Shown here in pieces: positions 24,263 to 34,038 of a stretch of 38,934 nucleotides of DNA. The notes beneath the pieces are model-generated. The model saw nothing but the letters and a program-made list of their open reading frames with translations, did no database searches and had not been told where the DNA came from. The translations under genes and the position numbers were made by a program. The stretch spans positions 1-38,934 of the IMG/VR virus record IMGVR_UViG_3300022752_000172. One strand, written 5' to 3'. Source of the stretch: a virus. Numbering within the stretch: position 1 is the stretch's first letter; each line of letters begins with the position of its first letter.

Positions 24263-24903
24263 TTAGATCTTTCGTAAAAAATCTTCAAATAATTTTATAG
24301 CTTTTTGTTCTAATTTTCGTGAAGACGTTTTTTTAATTTCTTGTTTGTATTGTTCAATATACATTTCTTCTAGAATTCCGTTATTCCATACCCATTCTTT
24401 TCCTTCCATAATGCCGTTAACAAACGCACCAGGAGCAGAAGGATCTGCAACAACGTCTACAGCAGAAAGCATAAAATCTGGTTGTACTTCATTGTATCCG
24501 TTTCGTGATTTGAGTGAACCCATACCACGAGTAGATACACCTAAACGAGCACCTTCAGCAATAAGATTTTTTACAATCTCGCCCATGGGAGTACTCATAA
24601 CTTTGGCTTTACCTTGTACATCTGTTCCGTGACAATTTAATTCTTTGATTATAATACAGCAACGATCTAAATTCACAGTTGGACCAGACGGGTGATTTAG
24701 TTCACCAAATGCTCTATTATTTTGAACGTATTCACGATTATAGCGAGTAACTTCATTTAAAAGAATATGCGAAGGGTATACTCTTTTATTTCTATTGAGA
24801 GTATCGGCCTGCATGAAAGTACCTTCAATAAAGAAGTTTTTACTTCCGTCTGGAGCAGCTTCAGTTAAAAAATCTACTTGTTCTACTGTTTCAGTTATTA
24901 ACT

Positions 24904-24907
<4 letters not shown>
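24263..24907 (-). CDS. 21: Prohead core protease gp21
   Basis: 214 residues (T4 212). The herpesvirus-assemblin-like fold is recognisable from FIEGTFMQADTLNRNKRVYP (26-45), FGELNHPSG (68-75, H72), GVSTRGMGS (123-131, S125) and DVVADPSAPGAF (151-162), supplying the Ser-His pair and a possible Asp. It matures gp23, gp22 and core proteins. The frame runs on to 24952, but that part is the reverse of a poly-glutamate coding repeat in the upstream gene; the ATG at 24907 overlaps that gene's stop (ATGA) and gives MKLITETVEQVDFLTEA. Confidence 0.94.
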
Positions 24908-25294
<387 letters not shown>

Positions 25295-25305
<11 letters not shown>

Positions 25306-25696
25306 TTGTTTTCCTCTCAATTTTGGATAAATTTAGTATTCTATTAACGGCTTCTCCTGATTCGGTTAATAGTTTTAATAATCGTTCTTTACTGTTATTA
25401 TTTAGATTTTCGTATAATTTAGAAATACCGTCTACCTGTTCTGGTGTTAAATTAATAAAAATCCCATCTTTTGTTGTAAAAGATGCAGGTATATCGATAG
25501 GGACATTTTCTGGTTTTTCTTGAGTATCAGTATACTGAAAAGAAGCTAATTCTTTTAGTATATTTTTACTATTTTCTTTGTAAATCTGTTCTAAAAGACT
25601 AGAGGCTCTATCCTCTAGGGCTTCTTCCAGTATTGTTTTAAATACGTCTTTATTACCACGAAGAACCATATTTATAGCTTTAATTAAAGGATTCAT
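25295..25696 (-). CDS. Small prohead-core-like protein (gp67/gp68 position)
   Basis: 133 residues. Its N terminus, LIKAINMVLRGNKDVFKTILEEALEDRAS, has the same helical pattern as gp67 and as the next gene's product, suggesting an ancient duplication or a gp68 equivalent. The rest is polar, with VPIDIPASFTTKDGIFINLT in the middle and a helical C terminus, and no catalytic motif. The ATG overlaps the gp20 stop (ATGA). Position between portal and protease is that of T4 67 and 68. Confidence 0.72.
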
Positions 25697-27261
25697 TGTG
25701 GTGGTTCCTGTCCTTGTTGTTGTGCTTGATCTGGAGACTGTCCTGCAAGCATTTGTTGATACGCTTGAGCTTCTTGTGCTTCTAATTGTCGTTGTTGTTC
25801 ACGATTTATTTGTGCATCTATTTCTAGAATATCTTCTTCGGATTGTTTCAAGAAATTCTTTCTAACATATTCTTCAGAAAAGAAACGACCGATATAAGGA
25901 GTCACAGCTGCAATAATATTTAAACGTTCAGCAAGAATATCATTATTTTTTAATTCTGTGAAATACGAATCTTGATTATAACGGAAAGTTATATCTGGAC
26001 TAATACGATTCCAGTCCTCTTCGGTCATCAATCCTTTAAGAATAATTTGTGTTTTTAATAGATCTAAGAAAACAGTACTGAATTTTTGACGAAGACGATC
26101 AATAAATTTATTAAATTTAACTTCGTCTCTGGTTATTTCAGCAGAACGACCCATATTAAATCCACTATCTGCCATCATACGAGAAAGAGGAACACTTAAA
26201 GAACGGTACAGTTTTTGTAGCAGATACTGCACGTCTTCCATCTGGCCTAAGTTTTGTCCCCCATCTAGTGTGCTGATTTCGGTTCCACGACCGCCTTCAC
26301 GACGTGGCATCCAAAAATCTTCTAACATACTCATATGATTACGGTCGTCTTTAATTTCTCCAGTTTTAGGATCGTAAATAACTTTATTACGATAACGATT
26401 CATGATTTCACGAAGATATTGTTCTGCTTTTTGTTTAGGAAGATTACCAACGTCCACGTAAAATATACGACGTTCTGGAGCACGAGAAATGCGGTAAATA
26501 GCAACTGCATCTTCTATTTGACGAAGAAGATTTAAAGGACGAACTGCTTTTTGGAGATAACCAACTACTCGTCTTGTTGTTTGGTCTATGATTCCTGAAT
26601 GTGCATATGCGATCGTATCGGGAGCTATTTTCCAACCGGCAGTGGTTGTGGGAAACGCTGCATCTTTATCGGTGTCAGAGTAAATATAATATTCTTCTAC
26701 AGTTTTAACGGTACTAAAAGGAACCATTCCTGAATACACCTGTTTATCTTTTTCTACTTTACGAATCTTTTTAATCTTTATGGGATCTACAGGAATAAGT
26801 TCTGTTATACCTTTTCGCAGATCATTCTTATCAATTTTTTTATAGAAAAATATTTTAGAATCAATATACCATCGTCTAAAAATATCTGGAGCTTTATTTG
26901 AAAAATCTAATAATCTTAATATGTGATTAAACTCTGTATAGATTTTTGTTTTTATTGTTTCTGATAGATTAACATGATCTAGATTTAATTTTACTGGTTT
27001 TCTATCCAGATCCATTACTATTGCTTCATTTGTAATATCTTCAATTGCTGCATCTACTTCTGGATACAAAGACATTGCACGATAGTGTTGAACCATCTGA
27101 TTCTCATCGCGCATTGCTCCAGAAAAATCTACGTATGTTCCAAATACACCACCCGTTTCTAGCACGTAAGAACCATCGTATGGTTCTGGCGTAATAATAT
27201 CTTTAACAACGGGTTCTTGTTTTGTTTTTCCTAATTTAAAACCAAATAGTTCAAGGTCCAT
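25693..27261 (-). CDS. 20: Portal vertex protein gp20
   Basis: 522 residues (T4 524). YDGSYVLETGGVFGTYVDF near the start, HYRAMSLYPEVDAAIEDITN (about 59-78) and FRRWYIDSKIFFYKKID (about 128-144) are clear gp20 signatures. The C terminus is Gln-rich (QQGQEPPQ). The dodecameric portal occupies one vertex, nucleates the prohead and is the DNA channel and packaging motor dock. A TATAAATA promoter ends seven bases before ATG; its last bases double as the stop of the tail-tube gene, and no Shine-Dalgarno site exists. Confidence 0.97.
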   Translation of the reverse strand: MDLELFGFKLGKTKQEPVVKDIITPEPYDGSYVLETGGVFGTYVDFSGAMRDENQMVQHYRAMSLYPEVDAAIEDITNEAIVMDLDRKPVKLNLDHVNLSETIKTKIYTEFNHILRLLDFSNKAPDIFRRWYIDSKIFFYKKIDKNDLRKGITELIPVDPIKIKKIRKVEKDKQVYSGMVPFSTVKTVEEYYIYSDTDKDAAFPTTTAGWKIAPDTIAYAHSGIIDQTTRRVVGYLQKAVRPLNLLRQIEDAVAIYRISRAPERRIFYVDVGNLPKQKAEQYLREIMNRYRNKVIYDPKTGEIKDDRNHMSMLEDFWMPRREGGRGTEISTLDGGQNLGQMEDVQYLLQKLYRSLSVPLSRMMADSGFNMGRSAEITRDEVKFNKFIDRLRQKFSTVFLDLLKTQIILKGLMTEEDWNRISPDITFRYNQDSYFTELKNNDILAERLNIIAAVTPYIGRFFSEEYVRKNFLKQSEEDILEIDAQINREQQRQLEAQEAQAYQQMLAGQSPDQAQQQGQEPPQ

Positions 27262-27268
27262 AATATAT

Positions 27269-27276
27269 TATTTATA
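27269..27276 (-). promoter_or_regulatory. T4-type late promoter for gene 20, near-leaderless
   Basis: Exact TATAAATA on the minus strand overlapping the TAA stop of the upstream tail-tube gene and ending seven bases before the gp20 ATG. Confidence 0.65.
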
Positions 27277-27907
27277 CAGGAGTATCCATGTGAGAAAACG
27301 AAAGAAGTACACTAAAATAATTTATAGCATTATCAGTAGACATATCAAATTGAAGTGGCCCTACTTCTTTAGGCCAACAATTGTATAATTTTGTGGTTCG
27401 TGCTGTACTGGTATCTTCAACTGTTCCAAATTTATGATGGTATAATTGAGTAATTTTCCAAATATTTCCTGAACCTGAATTGCTCCACTGTGTTGCTTCA
27501 TCGAAATTTTTAGTTCCGATACCAGTATCAGTGGGGGTTATTGCTCGTGACCAATCTATAAATGCTTTATGTAAATGTTCATTTGCATTTCCTGGAATAA
27601 TGTCATCTAAAACAATAATTTCCCAATTACTAACAGCACGATCGCCAGGAAAAGAGACAGTTTTACCACGATAATTTACTGGAATAATGCCCATGTTCAT
27701 TTCTGGTAATTTTGTTGCTCGTATATGAATTGGAAATGATTTTCCAGAAGTATACGCAGGAGAACTTCTACTAGTAAAAATAGTTTTACTAGTTCCTCCT
27801 CTGTATTCCGTTTTAGGGCCAACTAAACCATCTGATTCTATTTCTACAACAAAACGATTAGTTCTGGCTCCACCAGCAAAATTAGATAAAAATGTATTAA
27901 TATCCAT
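27272..27907 (-). CDS. 19: Tail tube protein gp19
   Basis: 211 residues, longer than T4 gp19 (163). Signature: FLSNFAGGARTNRFVVEIES at the start, IHIRATKLPEMNMGIIPVNYRGKTVSFPGDR near 61-91, WEIIVLDD, and the end KLYNCWPKEVGPLQFDMSTD with FSVLLSFSHMD. It forms the inner tube through which DNA passes. About 40 extra residues lie in the first strand region (residues 27-55) and around 125-145 compared with the paralogue upstream, possibly loops on the tube surface. Confidence 0.94.
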   Translation of the reverse strand: MDINTFLSNFAGGARTNRFVVEIESDGLVGPKTEYRGGTSKTIFTSRSSPAYTSGKSFPIHIRATKLPEMNMGIIPVNYRGKTVSFPGDRAVSNWEIIVLDDIIPGNANEHLHKAFIDWSRAITPTDTGIGTKNFDEATQWSNSGSGNIWKITQLYHHKFGTVEDTSTARTTKLYNCWPKEVGPLQFDMSTDNAINYFSVLLSFSHMDTPV

Positions 27908-27921
27908 GGTAGGAAGTTCTA

Positions 27922-28452
27922 TTAAACGGGATTATAATCAAAATGAGAATACGCAAATGTTACAGTAAACTGGCATAACTGATTATCTTTACTCATATCT
28001 AATTCTATTGGTCCTACTTGTATTGGCCATACATTAAATAAAGTAAAACTTTTTTCTACAGTATCAGAATCTGTTTTATACTGTTTTACAGTAAAATTAC
28101 AAGTAAATGCTTCATCTATATTAACATAGGTTTTTAAATCTCTATTTCCTATGTTGTGTTGCCATTTTTTAAAATTATCGTATACTTTTTGAGATCCAGT
28201 ATCATCTAAAATTGTTACTTGCCATGGTTGATACACTCGTTCACCGGGAAGTTCAATTGTTCTACCAAAATAGTTTAATCCTATAGCACTTATGTACGCT
28301 CCAGGTATTTGAGCAGCACGTATGTGATACGGTCTGTTATAATCTAAACACGATGAAGTAACTTCAAAGCGATTGAGTCGCGTACCACCATTAAAACCAG
28401 AAATAAACTGGTCTATTGATGTTACTTTAGTATTAGATGTTGGTGCTGCCAT
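27922..28452 (-). CDS. Second tail tube protein, gp19 paralogue
   Basis: 176 residues, clearly homologous to the adjacent gp19: FISGFNGGTRLNRFEV, YHIRAAQIPGAYISAIGLNYFGRTIELPGER, WQVTILDD, TLFNVWPIQVGPIELDMSKD and TFAYSHFDYNPV all match position for position. Its length is closer to T4 gp19 than the 211-residue copy, so either could be the main tube subunit. It starts six bases after the sheath gene's stop. Tandem tube genes suggest specialised segments of the tube or a tube plus an initiator or terminator ring. Confidence 0.9.
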   Translation of the reverse strand: MAAPTSNTKVTSIDQFISGFNGGTRLNRFEVTSSCLDYNRPYHIRAAQIPGAYISAIGLNYFGRTIELPGERVYQPWQVTILDDTGSQKVYDNFKKWQHNIGNRDLKTYVNIDEAFTCNFTVKQYKTDSDTVEKSFTLFNVWPIQVGPIELDMSKDNQLCQFTVTFAYSHFDYNPV

Positions 28453-28458
28453 TTTAGA

Positions 28459-29733
28459 TTATAGGTTGTAGATATTTGAAGGATCTGTACTTACTGTTAT
28501 CTGGCCTGTGGTTGGATCATACATTGCTATCGATACTTGTAGACTTACAACTTCAATAAGATCTATAGGCATTAGTATAATTCTTGCATATAAAGTTTTA
28601 TTGTCCGGTTGATTTGTTGCATCACATTCAACGTTATAATAGCCTATTGCACCAGACAAAGACATGCCACTCAGCACACTTTCAGCATAAGTCTTGAATG
28701 TATCTCGTGTATTTGCTGTATTTGGCTCAAACAGATAACTTAAAGCCACTTCTTTGATTGATGAACGTATATGATTTATTGCTGCTTGGAAGTTTACTTT
28801 ACCAAACGGAGTATTAGGATTGGCCTGTGTTGCATATGAAGAAAAGAATACACCTTTACCGGAAATAACTTCTGGCATATTAATACTACCATCTGCTAAA
28901 GCATTAGCTCTTTGTGTTGGAGTAAATTCGTGTTCTAATTTAACTATATTTAAAATTCTGCCACGAACAAGACCTGCTGGTATAGACCACGGATATCCGT
29001 TAACCACAGCACGACCCATGGCTCCAGCGTAATCTGAAGCCATATTCATGGTGGTTATACCACTATAATCAAAACCAGCATTAGACCAACTCTGTAGATA
29101 CTGTTTTCTGCTGCCTACAGCAATGATTACACCCTGAGTTATGCCTTGTAGGTTTGTATAATTATTATATCTGACTGTGGCATTGTTGGTCTGTAATCCG
29201 TAAAAACTTAACATCTGAGAATATGTAAATCCGTTTGGATCCGTACCTCCAACAGATGTGTGTTTTCCATTATAATAATATCTCATATTATCCGCAACAC
29301 CGATTATTGCAAATATATTTTGTTTTTGTAGTGCAACCCAAGCAGCCATTTTTGCTGTGGATATATTACCTTGTACTTGTCCCAAACCATGATCTGTACT
29401 AAAAACACAGTTAAAGGGTTCGGTAGTGGTTTCTAAAGGACTTCCAGCTTCATAAGCATTCATAGTAAGACCCCATACAGCACCAGTTCCACCAACTAAA
29501 AGACTGCCTGCACCGTATGATAAATAGTTCCAAGCATACCACCAGTCTCTTTCCCAAGGTTCACCGGTAGGACCAGCAGGAAATAATTTTCTGGTTCTAG
29601 TTATTAAATCGTTGGAATTAGCCAGAATTAGTATTCCTGTGTCTACTTCAGAAATATTTGCAGGAAAGGTTGTTCCCAGGGCTCTGACAAGACCAGTGGG
29701 AGAAAGGAACGCTGCTGTAAATCCATTTGCCAT
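28459..29733 (-). CDS. 18: Tail sheath protein gp18, short form
   Basis: 424 residues, against 659 in T4. The C-terminal domain is recognisable: FGKVNFQAAINHIRSSIKEVALSYLFEPNTANT followed by TFKTYAESVLSGMSLSGAIGYYNVECD, as in the contractile core. The region between about residues 60 and 250 is simple compared with T4, so the outward protruding domains appear reduced or absent. The protein forms the contractile sheath around the tube. A canonical late promoter and AGAGGA precede it, and it lies between 17 and 19 as in T4. Confidence 0.9.
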   Translation of the reverse strand: MANGFTAAFLSPTGLVRALGTTFPANISEVDTGILILANSNDLITRTRKLFPAGPTGEPWERDWWYAWNYLSYGAGSLLVGGTGAVWGLTMNAYEAGSPLETTTEPFNCVFSTDHGLGQVQGNISTAKMAAWVALQKQNIFAIIGVADNMRYYYNGKHTSVGGTDPNGFTYSQMLSFYGLQTNNATVRYNNYTNLQGITQGVIIAVGSRKQYLQSWSNAGFDYSGITTMNMASDYAGAMGRAVVNGYPWSIPAGLVRGRILNIVKLEHEFTPTQRANALADGSINMPEVISGKGVFFSSYATQANPNTPFGKVNFQAAINHIRSSIKEVALSYLFEPNTANTRDTFKTYAESVLSGMSLSGAIGYYNVECDATNQPDNKTLYARIILMPIDLIEVVSLQVSIAMYDPTTGQITVSTDPSNIYNL

Positions 29734-29761
29734 ATTTTTTCCTCTATTTGCTATTCTGAAT

Positions 29762-29769
29762 TATTTATA
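29762..29769 (-). promoter_or_regulatory. T4-type late promoter for gene 18
   Basis: Exact TATAAATA on the minus strand in the 40-base gap after gene 17, 28 bases before the gp18 ATG. The leader contains AGAGGA. Confidence 0.78.
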
Positions 29770-29773
29770 TTTT

Positions 29774-31426
29774 TTACAATTTAGAAGAATCGCCGTCATC
29801 GCTATCGTAGGTACTAATAAATCCAAAACTAAACCAATCATCGTCTTCTATTTTCTTAATTTCTCCATCAAATAGTTCTTTTCTGATGTCTATATTTGTT
29901 AATTCTTTAAAATAAGATTGTTTAGTTAGCCACGAAAAAAGCACTAAACACATAACTAAATCGTCTGTATGTCCATCATCCGCTGCAAATGTATTGTATT
30001 TTGCAACAAATGAAAGTAGTTCGTTTATGGTTTCTTCGTCTTCAATTAGTAGTTTATCCTGCTCCACTAAACTTTTTAGAATAGAACACCCTAATTTTTT
30101 AACCGTAACTGTAGTACGGACACCAAATAAAGACTCGCCCTTTCCAAATCCGCCATTTAGCACCATTCCAGAACGACCTTTATTCATGCTCATAAGGATG
30201 TTGTCGTATTCTAAATCGTAATGTAAAATATCTGCAACCTGTCCTCCAATGTCGTTTACTTCTACCAAAACATAAGCATTATTGTATTTTTTTCCAAAAG
30301 CCGATATAATAGTCGGAAGCAACATAGGAGATACGATATTATTTCTATATTTGGCCACAATACGATACGGAGTTTCAGTAATATCAAACATTACGGCTGC
30401 ACTGTAATCATTTCCTTGCCCTCTAGAGGTATCTACCGTCATTACGTAGACTCTGCCCTCCCGAGGCTCTTCGTAGACTGTAAGCCCCTCCTTGGTTCTA
30501 TATTGGGGTGCTTTGGCAGATAGTATATGAAGCTTTGCAGATGATATAAGAGTATTAGAAGAACCAATAAAGTCACAATCGTATTCGCTTTGAAATTTGT
30601 GTTCTCCACCAGCCCCACCACCCAACTGCTTGATAGTGCGAAGTTTCCATTTATGATCTCGTAGAGGACCACCGGGATATAGGGGAACCTGACTCCAATG
30701 TACTTCTATAGGAACATATTCATTTTTACCTTCTTGTCCTGGTTTTTTTGTTGCTCCCTGCCATAGATTGTAAAACATATTTAATCCATTAGGAGTAGAT
30801 ACTATAAGCACTTTAGTTGTTTGGCCAGATGTAATAGTAGGATATACAGAGGTAAAAAACTCATCAGCGACATTGGGAGGAACGTGGGCAAATTCGTCTA
30901 AGAATATAACATTATATGAACCACCACGAACAGCGGATGCAGATGTTGCAGAAGCCATAACACGAGAACCGTTTTCCAGTGCTATAGAAGTTTTATTCCA
31001 TTCTACCACACCTTGTTGTAACCATTTGGGAAGATACTCATACGCTTCTTTAAGACGTTTCATAATTTCTGTTGCTGTTTTTAATTTATTAGCTAAAATA
31101 GCAACGTTTACATTTTGATTAAACACCACATAATGAACAAGCCACGCAACTATAGTTGTAGTTTTACCAGTTTGACGTGGTAATTTTGCTATTACATATC
31201 TGTTATTTTGTATTTTTTCAACAATATCTTCTTGATAATCGTATAAACCAAAAGGCTCTAGACCTTTATCTAGAGTAACAATTTTGATATATTTTTTGAT
31301 AAAATACACAGGATCTTGAGAGCATTTAATATACTCTTCTACCTGTTCCTTTGTAAATTCTATCTGTGTTCCAATTTCTTTAAGATTGGGATTTCCCAGA
31401 TATCCTGTTTTCTTTTTATAGCCCAT
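29774..31426 (-). CDS. 17: Terminase large subunit gp17
   Basis: 550 residues (T4 610). ATPase motifs: LPRQTGKTT at 82-90 (Walker A), FLDEFA at 175-180 (Walker B with catalytic Glu), VSTPNG at 209-214 (coupling). Nuclease domain: TVDTSRGQGNDY at 330-341 (D332), LVEVNDIG at 387-394 (E389) and DGHTDDL at 484-490, giving the RNase H-like two-metal site. It pumps and cuts concatemeric DNA at the portal. It overlaps the end of gene 16 by 11 bases. Confidence 0.97.
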   Translation of the reverse strand: MGYKKKTGYLGNPNLKEIGTQIEFTKEQVEEYIKCSQDPVYFIKKYIKIVTLDKGLEPFGLYDYQEDIVEKIQNNRYVIAKLPRQTGKTTTIVAWLVHYVVFNQNVNVAILANKLKTATEIMKRLKEAYEYLPKWLQQGVVEWNKTSIALENGSRVMASATSASAVRGGSYNVIFLDEFAHVPPNVADEFFTSVYPTITSGQTTKVLIVSTPNGLNMFYNLWQGATKKPGQEGKNEYVPIEVHWSQVPLYPGGPLRDHKWKLRTIKQLGGGAGGEHKFQSEYDCDFIGSSNTLISSAKLHILSAKAPQYRTKEGLTVYEEPREGRVYVMTVDTSRGQGNDYSAAVMFDITETPYRIVAKYRNNIVSPMLLPTIISAFGKKYNNAYVLVEVNDIGGQVADILHYDLEYDNILMSMNKGRSGMVLNGGFGKGESLFGVRTTVTVKKLGCSILKSLVEQDKLLIEDEETINELLSFVAKYNTFAADDGHTDDLVMCLVLFSWLTKQSYFKELTNIDIRKELFDGEIKKIEDDDWFSFGFISTYDSDDGDSSKL

Positions 31427-31859
31427 TGGTATTATCTAAAAATTTTTGACTATCTAAAGCCTTAGAACGACTACGGTCTTTATTAATCAAATCTTGTAAT
31501 TCACTTGTAGAACCAACATATATGGAATTATTGGTTGTATTTTTTACACTAACTGTTTCTTTCTTTACAGTTTTTGCACGTTGATGAAGTTCTAATAAAT
31601 CTTTATTCATGTCTGCAACAGTCTTAAGTAATTGAGACACTACTTCATATGCTCGTGGAGAATCTCCAGCTTTAGCAACTTTAAGAATTTCTTCTATGGC
31701 CTCAGAGCCATTTGCTATAAGAAGTTTTATATTATCTTTAGCATATTCAAAATCTTTATCTAAATTTTTTTCTGTAGTAGGAACGGGAATAATATTTTCT
31801 TTTATTATTTCGGGTTCAAACGGAATACCCAATGCTTTAGAAATTAGATCATCACTCAT
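31416..31859 (-). CDS. 16: Terminase small subunit gp16
   Basis: 147 residues from ATG 31859 (T4 164). MSDDLISKALGIP is typical of gp16 starts in T4-like cyanophages, and the helical YAKDNIKLLIANGSEAIEEILKVAKAGDSPRAYEVV with the following VADMNKDLLELHQRAK is the oligomerising core. The frame also has ATG at 31874, which overlaps the gp15 stop (TAATG); I prefer 31859 because GGAG lies nine bases before it. It recognises viral DNA and regulates the gp17 motor. Confidence 0.88.
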   Translation of the reverse strand: MSDDLISKALGIPFEPEIIKENIIPVPTTEKNLDKDFEYAKDNIKLLIANGSEAIEEILKVAKAGDSPRAYEVVSQLLKTVADMNKDLLELHQRAKTVKKETVSVKNTTNNSIYVGSTSELQDLINKDRSRSKALDSQKFLDNTNGL

Positions 31860-31873
31860 AGTATAATTCTCCA

Positions 31874-32602
31874 TTATTTTCTAATTGATATGCTTTGATA
31901 TGATTGTTGATATTGATCATTATTGCCTAATGTATAACCAGTTTCGTCTGTATATGTTATTCCACCTGGTAGATTATAGTCAAAATATGTTCTTTCTACA
32001 GTATCAATTGGTAATACTGGTCCATATACATAAGATTTTGCAGTAAATAGTAAAGTACTAATTATAGATCTTCTGGATGAAAAATCGCCCTCATATTCTT
32101 GAGCCATAACTGTTTTTGTTAAGTTAATAGGAACATCAATTGCTTTATGAATATTTGACATATCTAAACTAATAACAAATTCTGGGGCAAAATATGGCAA
32201 TATTTGTTCTATAATTTCAAGATTTTCTTCAATATTTCTTGTGTAGATATACAAACCAAATGTAAAATTATATGGAACTTCAGTATAAGAACCTATACGC
32301 AATCGCTCTGCTGTTTTTATTTTTTGATTTGTTTTATTTAAATGGCGTGTAGGATCGTATATGATATCAATCAATTCAAATCCCATCTGTGGTAAGGATA
32401 TCTCTACACGAGTTCTATCACTAATGGATGATGGCTGTGTTAGACGTTTATAAAATTTTTCTTTGGGAGAATATGTCAATAATACTTTTTGTTTTATATC
32501 ATTTCCATCTTTATCTTTTTGTAATATATTAATATCATTAAAAAGTGTACCAAAAGATACTACCAGTTTACGTATAGATTCATTGCTATAATATTTAAAC
32601 AT
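31874..32602 (-). CDS. 15: Tail terminator / sheath stabiliser gp15
   Basis: 242 residues (T4 272). FKYYSNESIRKLVVSFGTLFNDI at the start, YNFTFGLYIYTRNIEENLEIIEQILPYFAPEF near 111-142 and VPINLTKTV fit gp15, the hexameric ring that caps the tail tube and sheath and connects to the neck. It overlaps gp14 by one base (TAATG), with GGAAA shortly before ATG. No unusual features. Confidence 0.92.
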   Translation of the reverse strand: MFKYYSNESIRKLVVSFGTLFNDINILQKDKDGNDIKQKVLLTYSPKEKFYKRLTQPSSISDRTRVEISLPQMGFELIDIIYDPTRHLNKTNQKIKTAERLRIGSYTEVPYNFTFGLYIYTRNIEENLEIIEQILPYFAPEFVISLDMSNIHKAIDVPINLTKTVMAQEYEGDFSSRRSIISTLLFTAKSYVYGPVLPIDTVERTYFDYNLPGGITYTDETGYTLGNNDQYQQSYQSISIRK

Positions 32603-33225
32603 TAGTAGTTTCCTTCAGAAAACGGATCTATATCCGTAAAATTTATAATCTTATCTCCCTCTAATTGAATATTATTATTTTCAGTCTGAAGATCTACTAT
32701 ATTGTGTTCTTTTTGAACGTTATCTACATCAGTATTTCCTGTAGAGAATTCTTCATTGTTATACAGATATAGTTCACAAGTTAAATTATAAGAATATAAT
32801 TTTCCCAACTGATAGAAAGGATTTTCGTGCTCAACAAATGTTATTTCAAATAATGCTCTAGCTAAAGGAAAGAATATAATATCGCCTTCTTGTGGTCTAA
32901 TTATTTCAGGAAATCTAGATTGTATCTCTTCAGTAAAACGTTTTCTAGATACAGTTAATAGTATATTGTCTTTAATTTCAATACCAAACTTGCTAGCAAT
33001 ATCTCCCTGCCCTTCAAATCCTGTGCTAGAGTTTATATACATTTCTAAAGGAATTCCATCTTTATAATATACACCATCTTGTTCGCCAAATATTTCATCT
33101 TCTATAAATTTATTTCTAGGAATGTATAACATATCCCTTCCCATTGTTTTAATTATTTCAATGGTAAGTTCTTCTGTTATATCCTGTTCTCCAGAATAAT
33201 TTTTAAAATAAGGATTAGTTGCCAT
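32602..33225 (-). CDS. 14: Neck protein gp14
   Basis: 207 residues (T4 256). NPYFKNYSGEQDITEELTIEIIKTMGRDMLYIPR at the start, GDIIFFPLARALFEITFVEHENPFYQLGKLY near 118-148 and LTCELYLYNNEEFSTG are typical of gp14. With gp13 it closes the head vertex and forms the tail docking collar. It starts one base after the gp13 stop region, with AGGT before ATG. Confidence 0.93.
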   Translation of the reverse strand: MATNPYFKNYSGEQDITEELTIEIIKTMGRDMLYIPRNKFIEDEIFGEQDGVYYKDGIPLEMYINSSTGFEGQGDIASKFGIEIKDNILLTVSRKRFTEEIQSRFPEIIRPQEGDIIFFPLARALFEITFVEHENPFYQLGKLYSYNLTCELYLYNNEEFSTGNTDVDNVQKEHNIVDLQTENNNIQLEGDKIINFTDIDPFSEGNY

Positions 33226-33226
33226 A

Positions 33227-34024
33227 TTAACCTGTCATAAAATCAATTGGTAGTTCGTAATTTCTCATAAGTTCTTGTTCTATTGCAGCAATTTCATTAC
33301 TAGCTTCTGCATATATTGCTCCACCACGCATAGTAACACCACCAGGAAGTTGAACACCATCAAATTTAGACATATTAGAGCCCCATTGTCGTTTTATTAA
33401 AGCAGTAACATATTTTTTTAATAAACGATCATTAAAAATTTCAGTATAAATACTGGGATTTAATGCAGCATATGCTAAGATACAAATCCAATCTCCTGGA
33501 TTGAATTCTTTCCAATCCATATCTAATTTTAATTGATTAGTTACTTTACTAAATGTTATTGCTTTTTCTGGTTGGAACATATCTTCAATCAATTTGATAT
33601 AACGTTTAGTATTATCATAACTAGCAAGACCCATAGAATATACACCACTAAGATTTCTATTAATACCAAAATAATCTGTTAATGCCATTTGATAACGAAT
33701 ATCAAACATATTGATACTAGCAAAATTACCAAATTGATGTATACGCACTACTGAGATTATATCTTTACCACTAGGACCGTCTACACCGTTTGGTGGTCCT
33801 ATTTTTTCAGTACTAATATATTTTTTATTGATATCGTCTTCGGTTATTTGATATTTAAACCATACTTTTTCAACACCATCAAAATGGCGTTCTGTAAAGT
33901 ATTGTAGAGCTTCATCTAAACGATCTTCGCATTGCTGCCAGTCTACATTTATATCAATAACAGGTGCTCCTAAGTATCTTAGGGCATAGTTTATTAAATC
34001 TTCTCGTGATTGGATATTGGCCAT
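33227..34024 (-). CDS. 13: Neck protein gp13
   Basis: 265 residues (T4 309). REDLINYALRYLGAPVIDINV and QCEDRLDEALQYFTERHFDGVE at the N terminus, then EFNPGDWICILAYAALNPS and WGSNMSKFDGVQLPGGVTMRG match gp13. It forms a ring under the portal and with gp14 joins head and tail. A CATAAATA late promoter ends six bases before ATG with no ribosome site, so 13-14-15-16-17 probably starts from a nearly leaderless message. Confidence 0.94.
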   Translation of the reverse strand: MANIQSREDLINYALRYLGAPVIDINVDWQQCEDRLDEALQYFTERHFDGVEKVWFKYQITEDDINKKYISTEKIGPPNGVDGPSGKDIISVVRIHQFGNFASINMFDIRYQMALTDYFGINRNLSGVYSMGLASYDNTKRYIKLIEDMFQPEKAITFSKVTNQLKLDMDWKEFNPGDWICILAYAALNPSIYTEIFNDRLLKKYVTALIKRQWGSNMSKFDGVQLPGGVTMRGGAIYAEASNEIAAIEQELMRNYELPIDFMTG

Positions 34025-34030
34025 TAATAG

Positions 34031-34038
34031 TATTTATG
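34031..34038 (-). promoter_or_regulatory. T4-type late promoter for genes 13-17, near-leaderless
   Basis: CATAAATA on the minus strand in the 38-base gap before gene 13, ending six bases before ATG. A 12-base palindrome (CAAATATATTTG, 34041-34052) lies just upstream; it may be no more than AT-rich chance. Confidence 0.65.

Noticed and set aside
28453-28465. TATAAT before the second tube gene
   Set aside because: It coincides with the sheath stop codon and has no -35-like element; the gene is better explained by co-transcription with 18.
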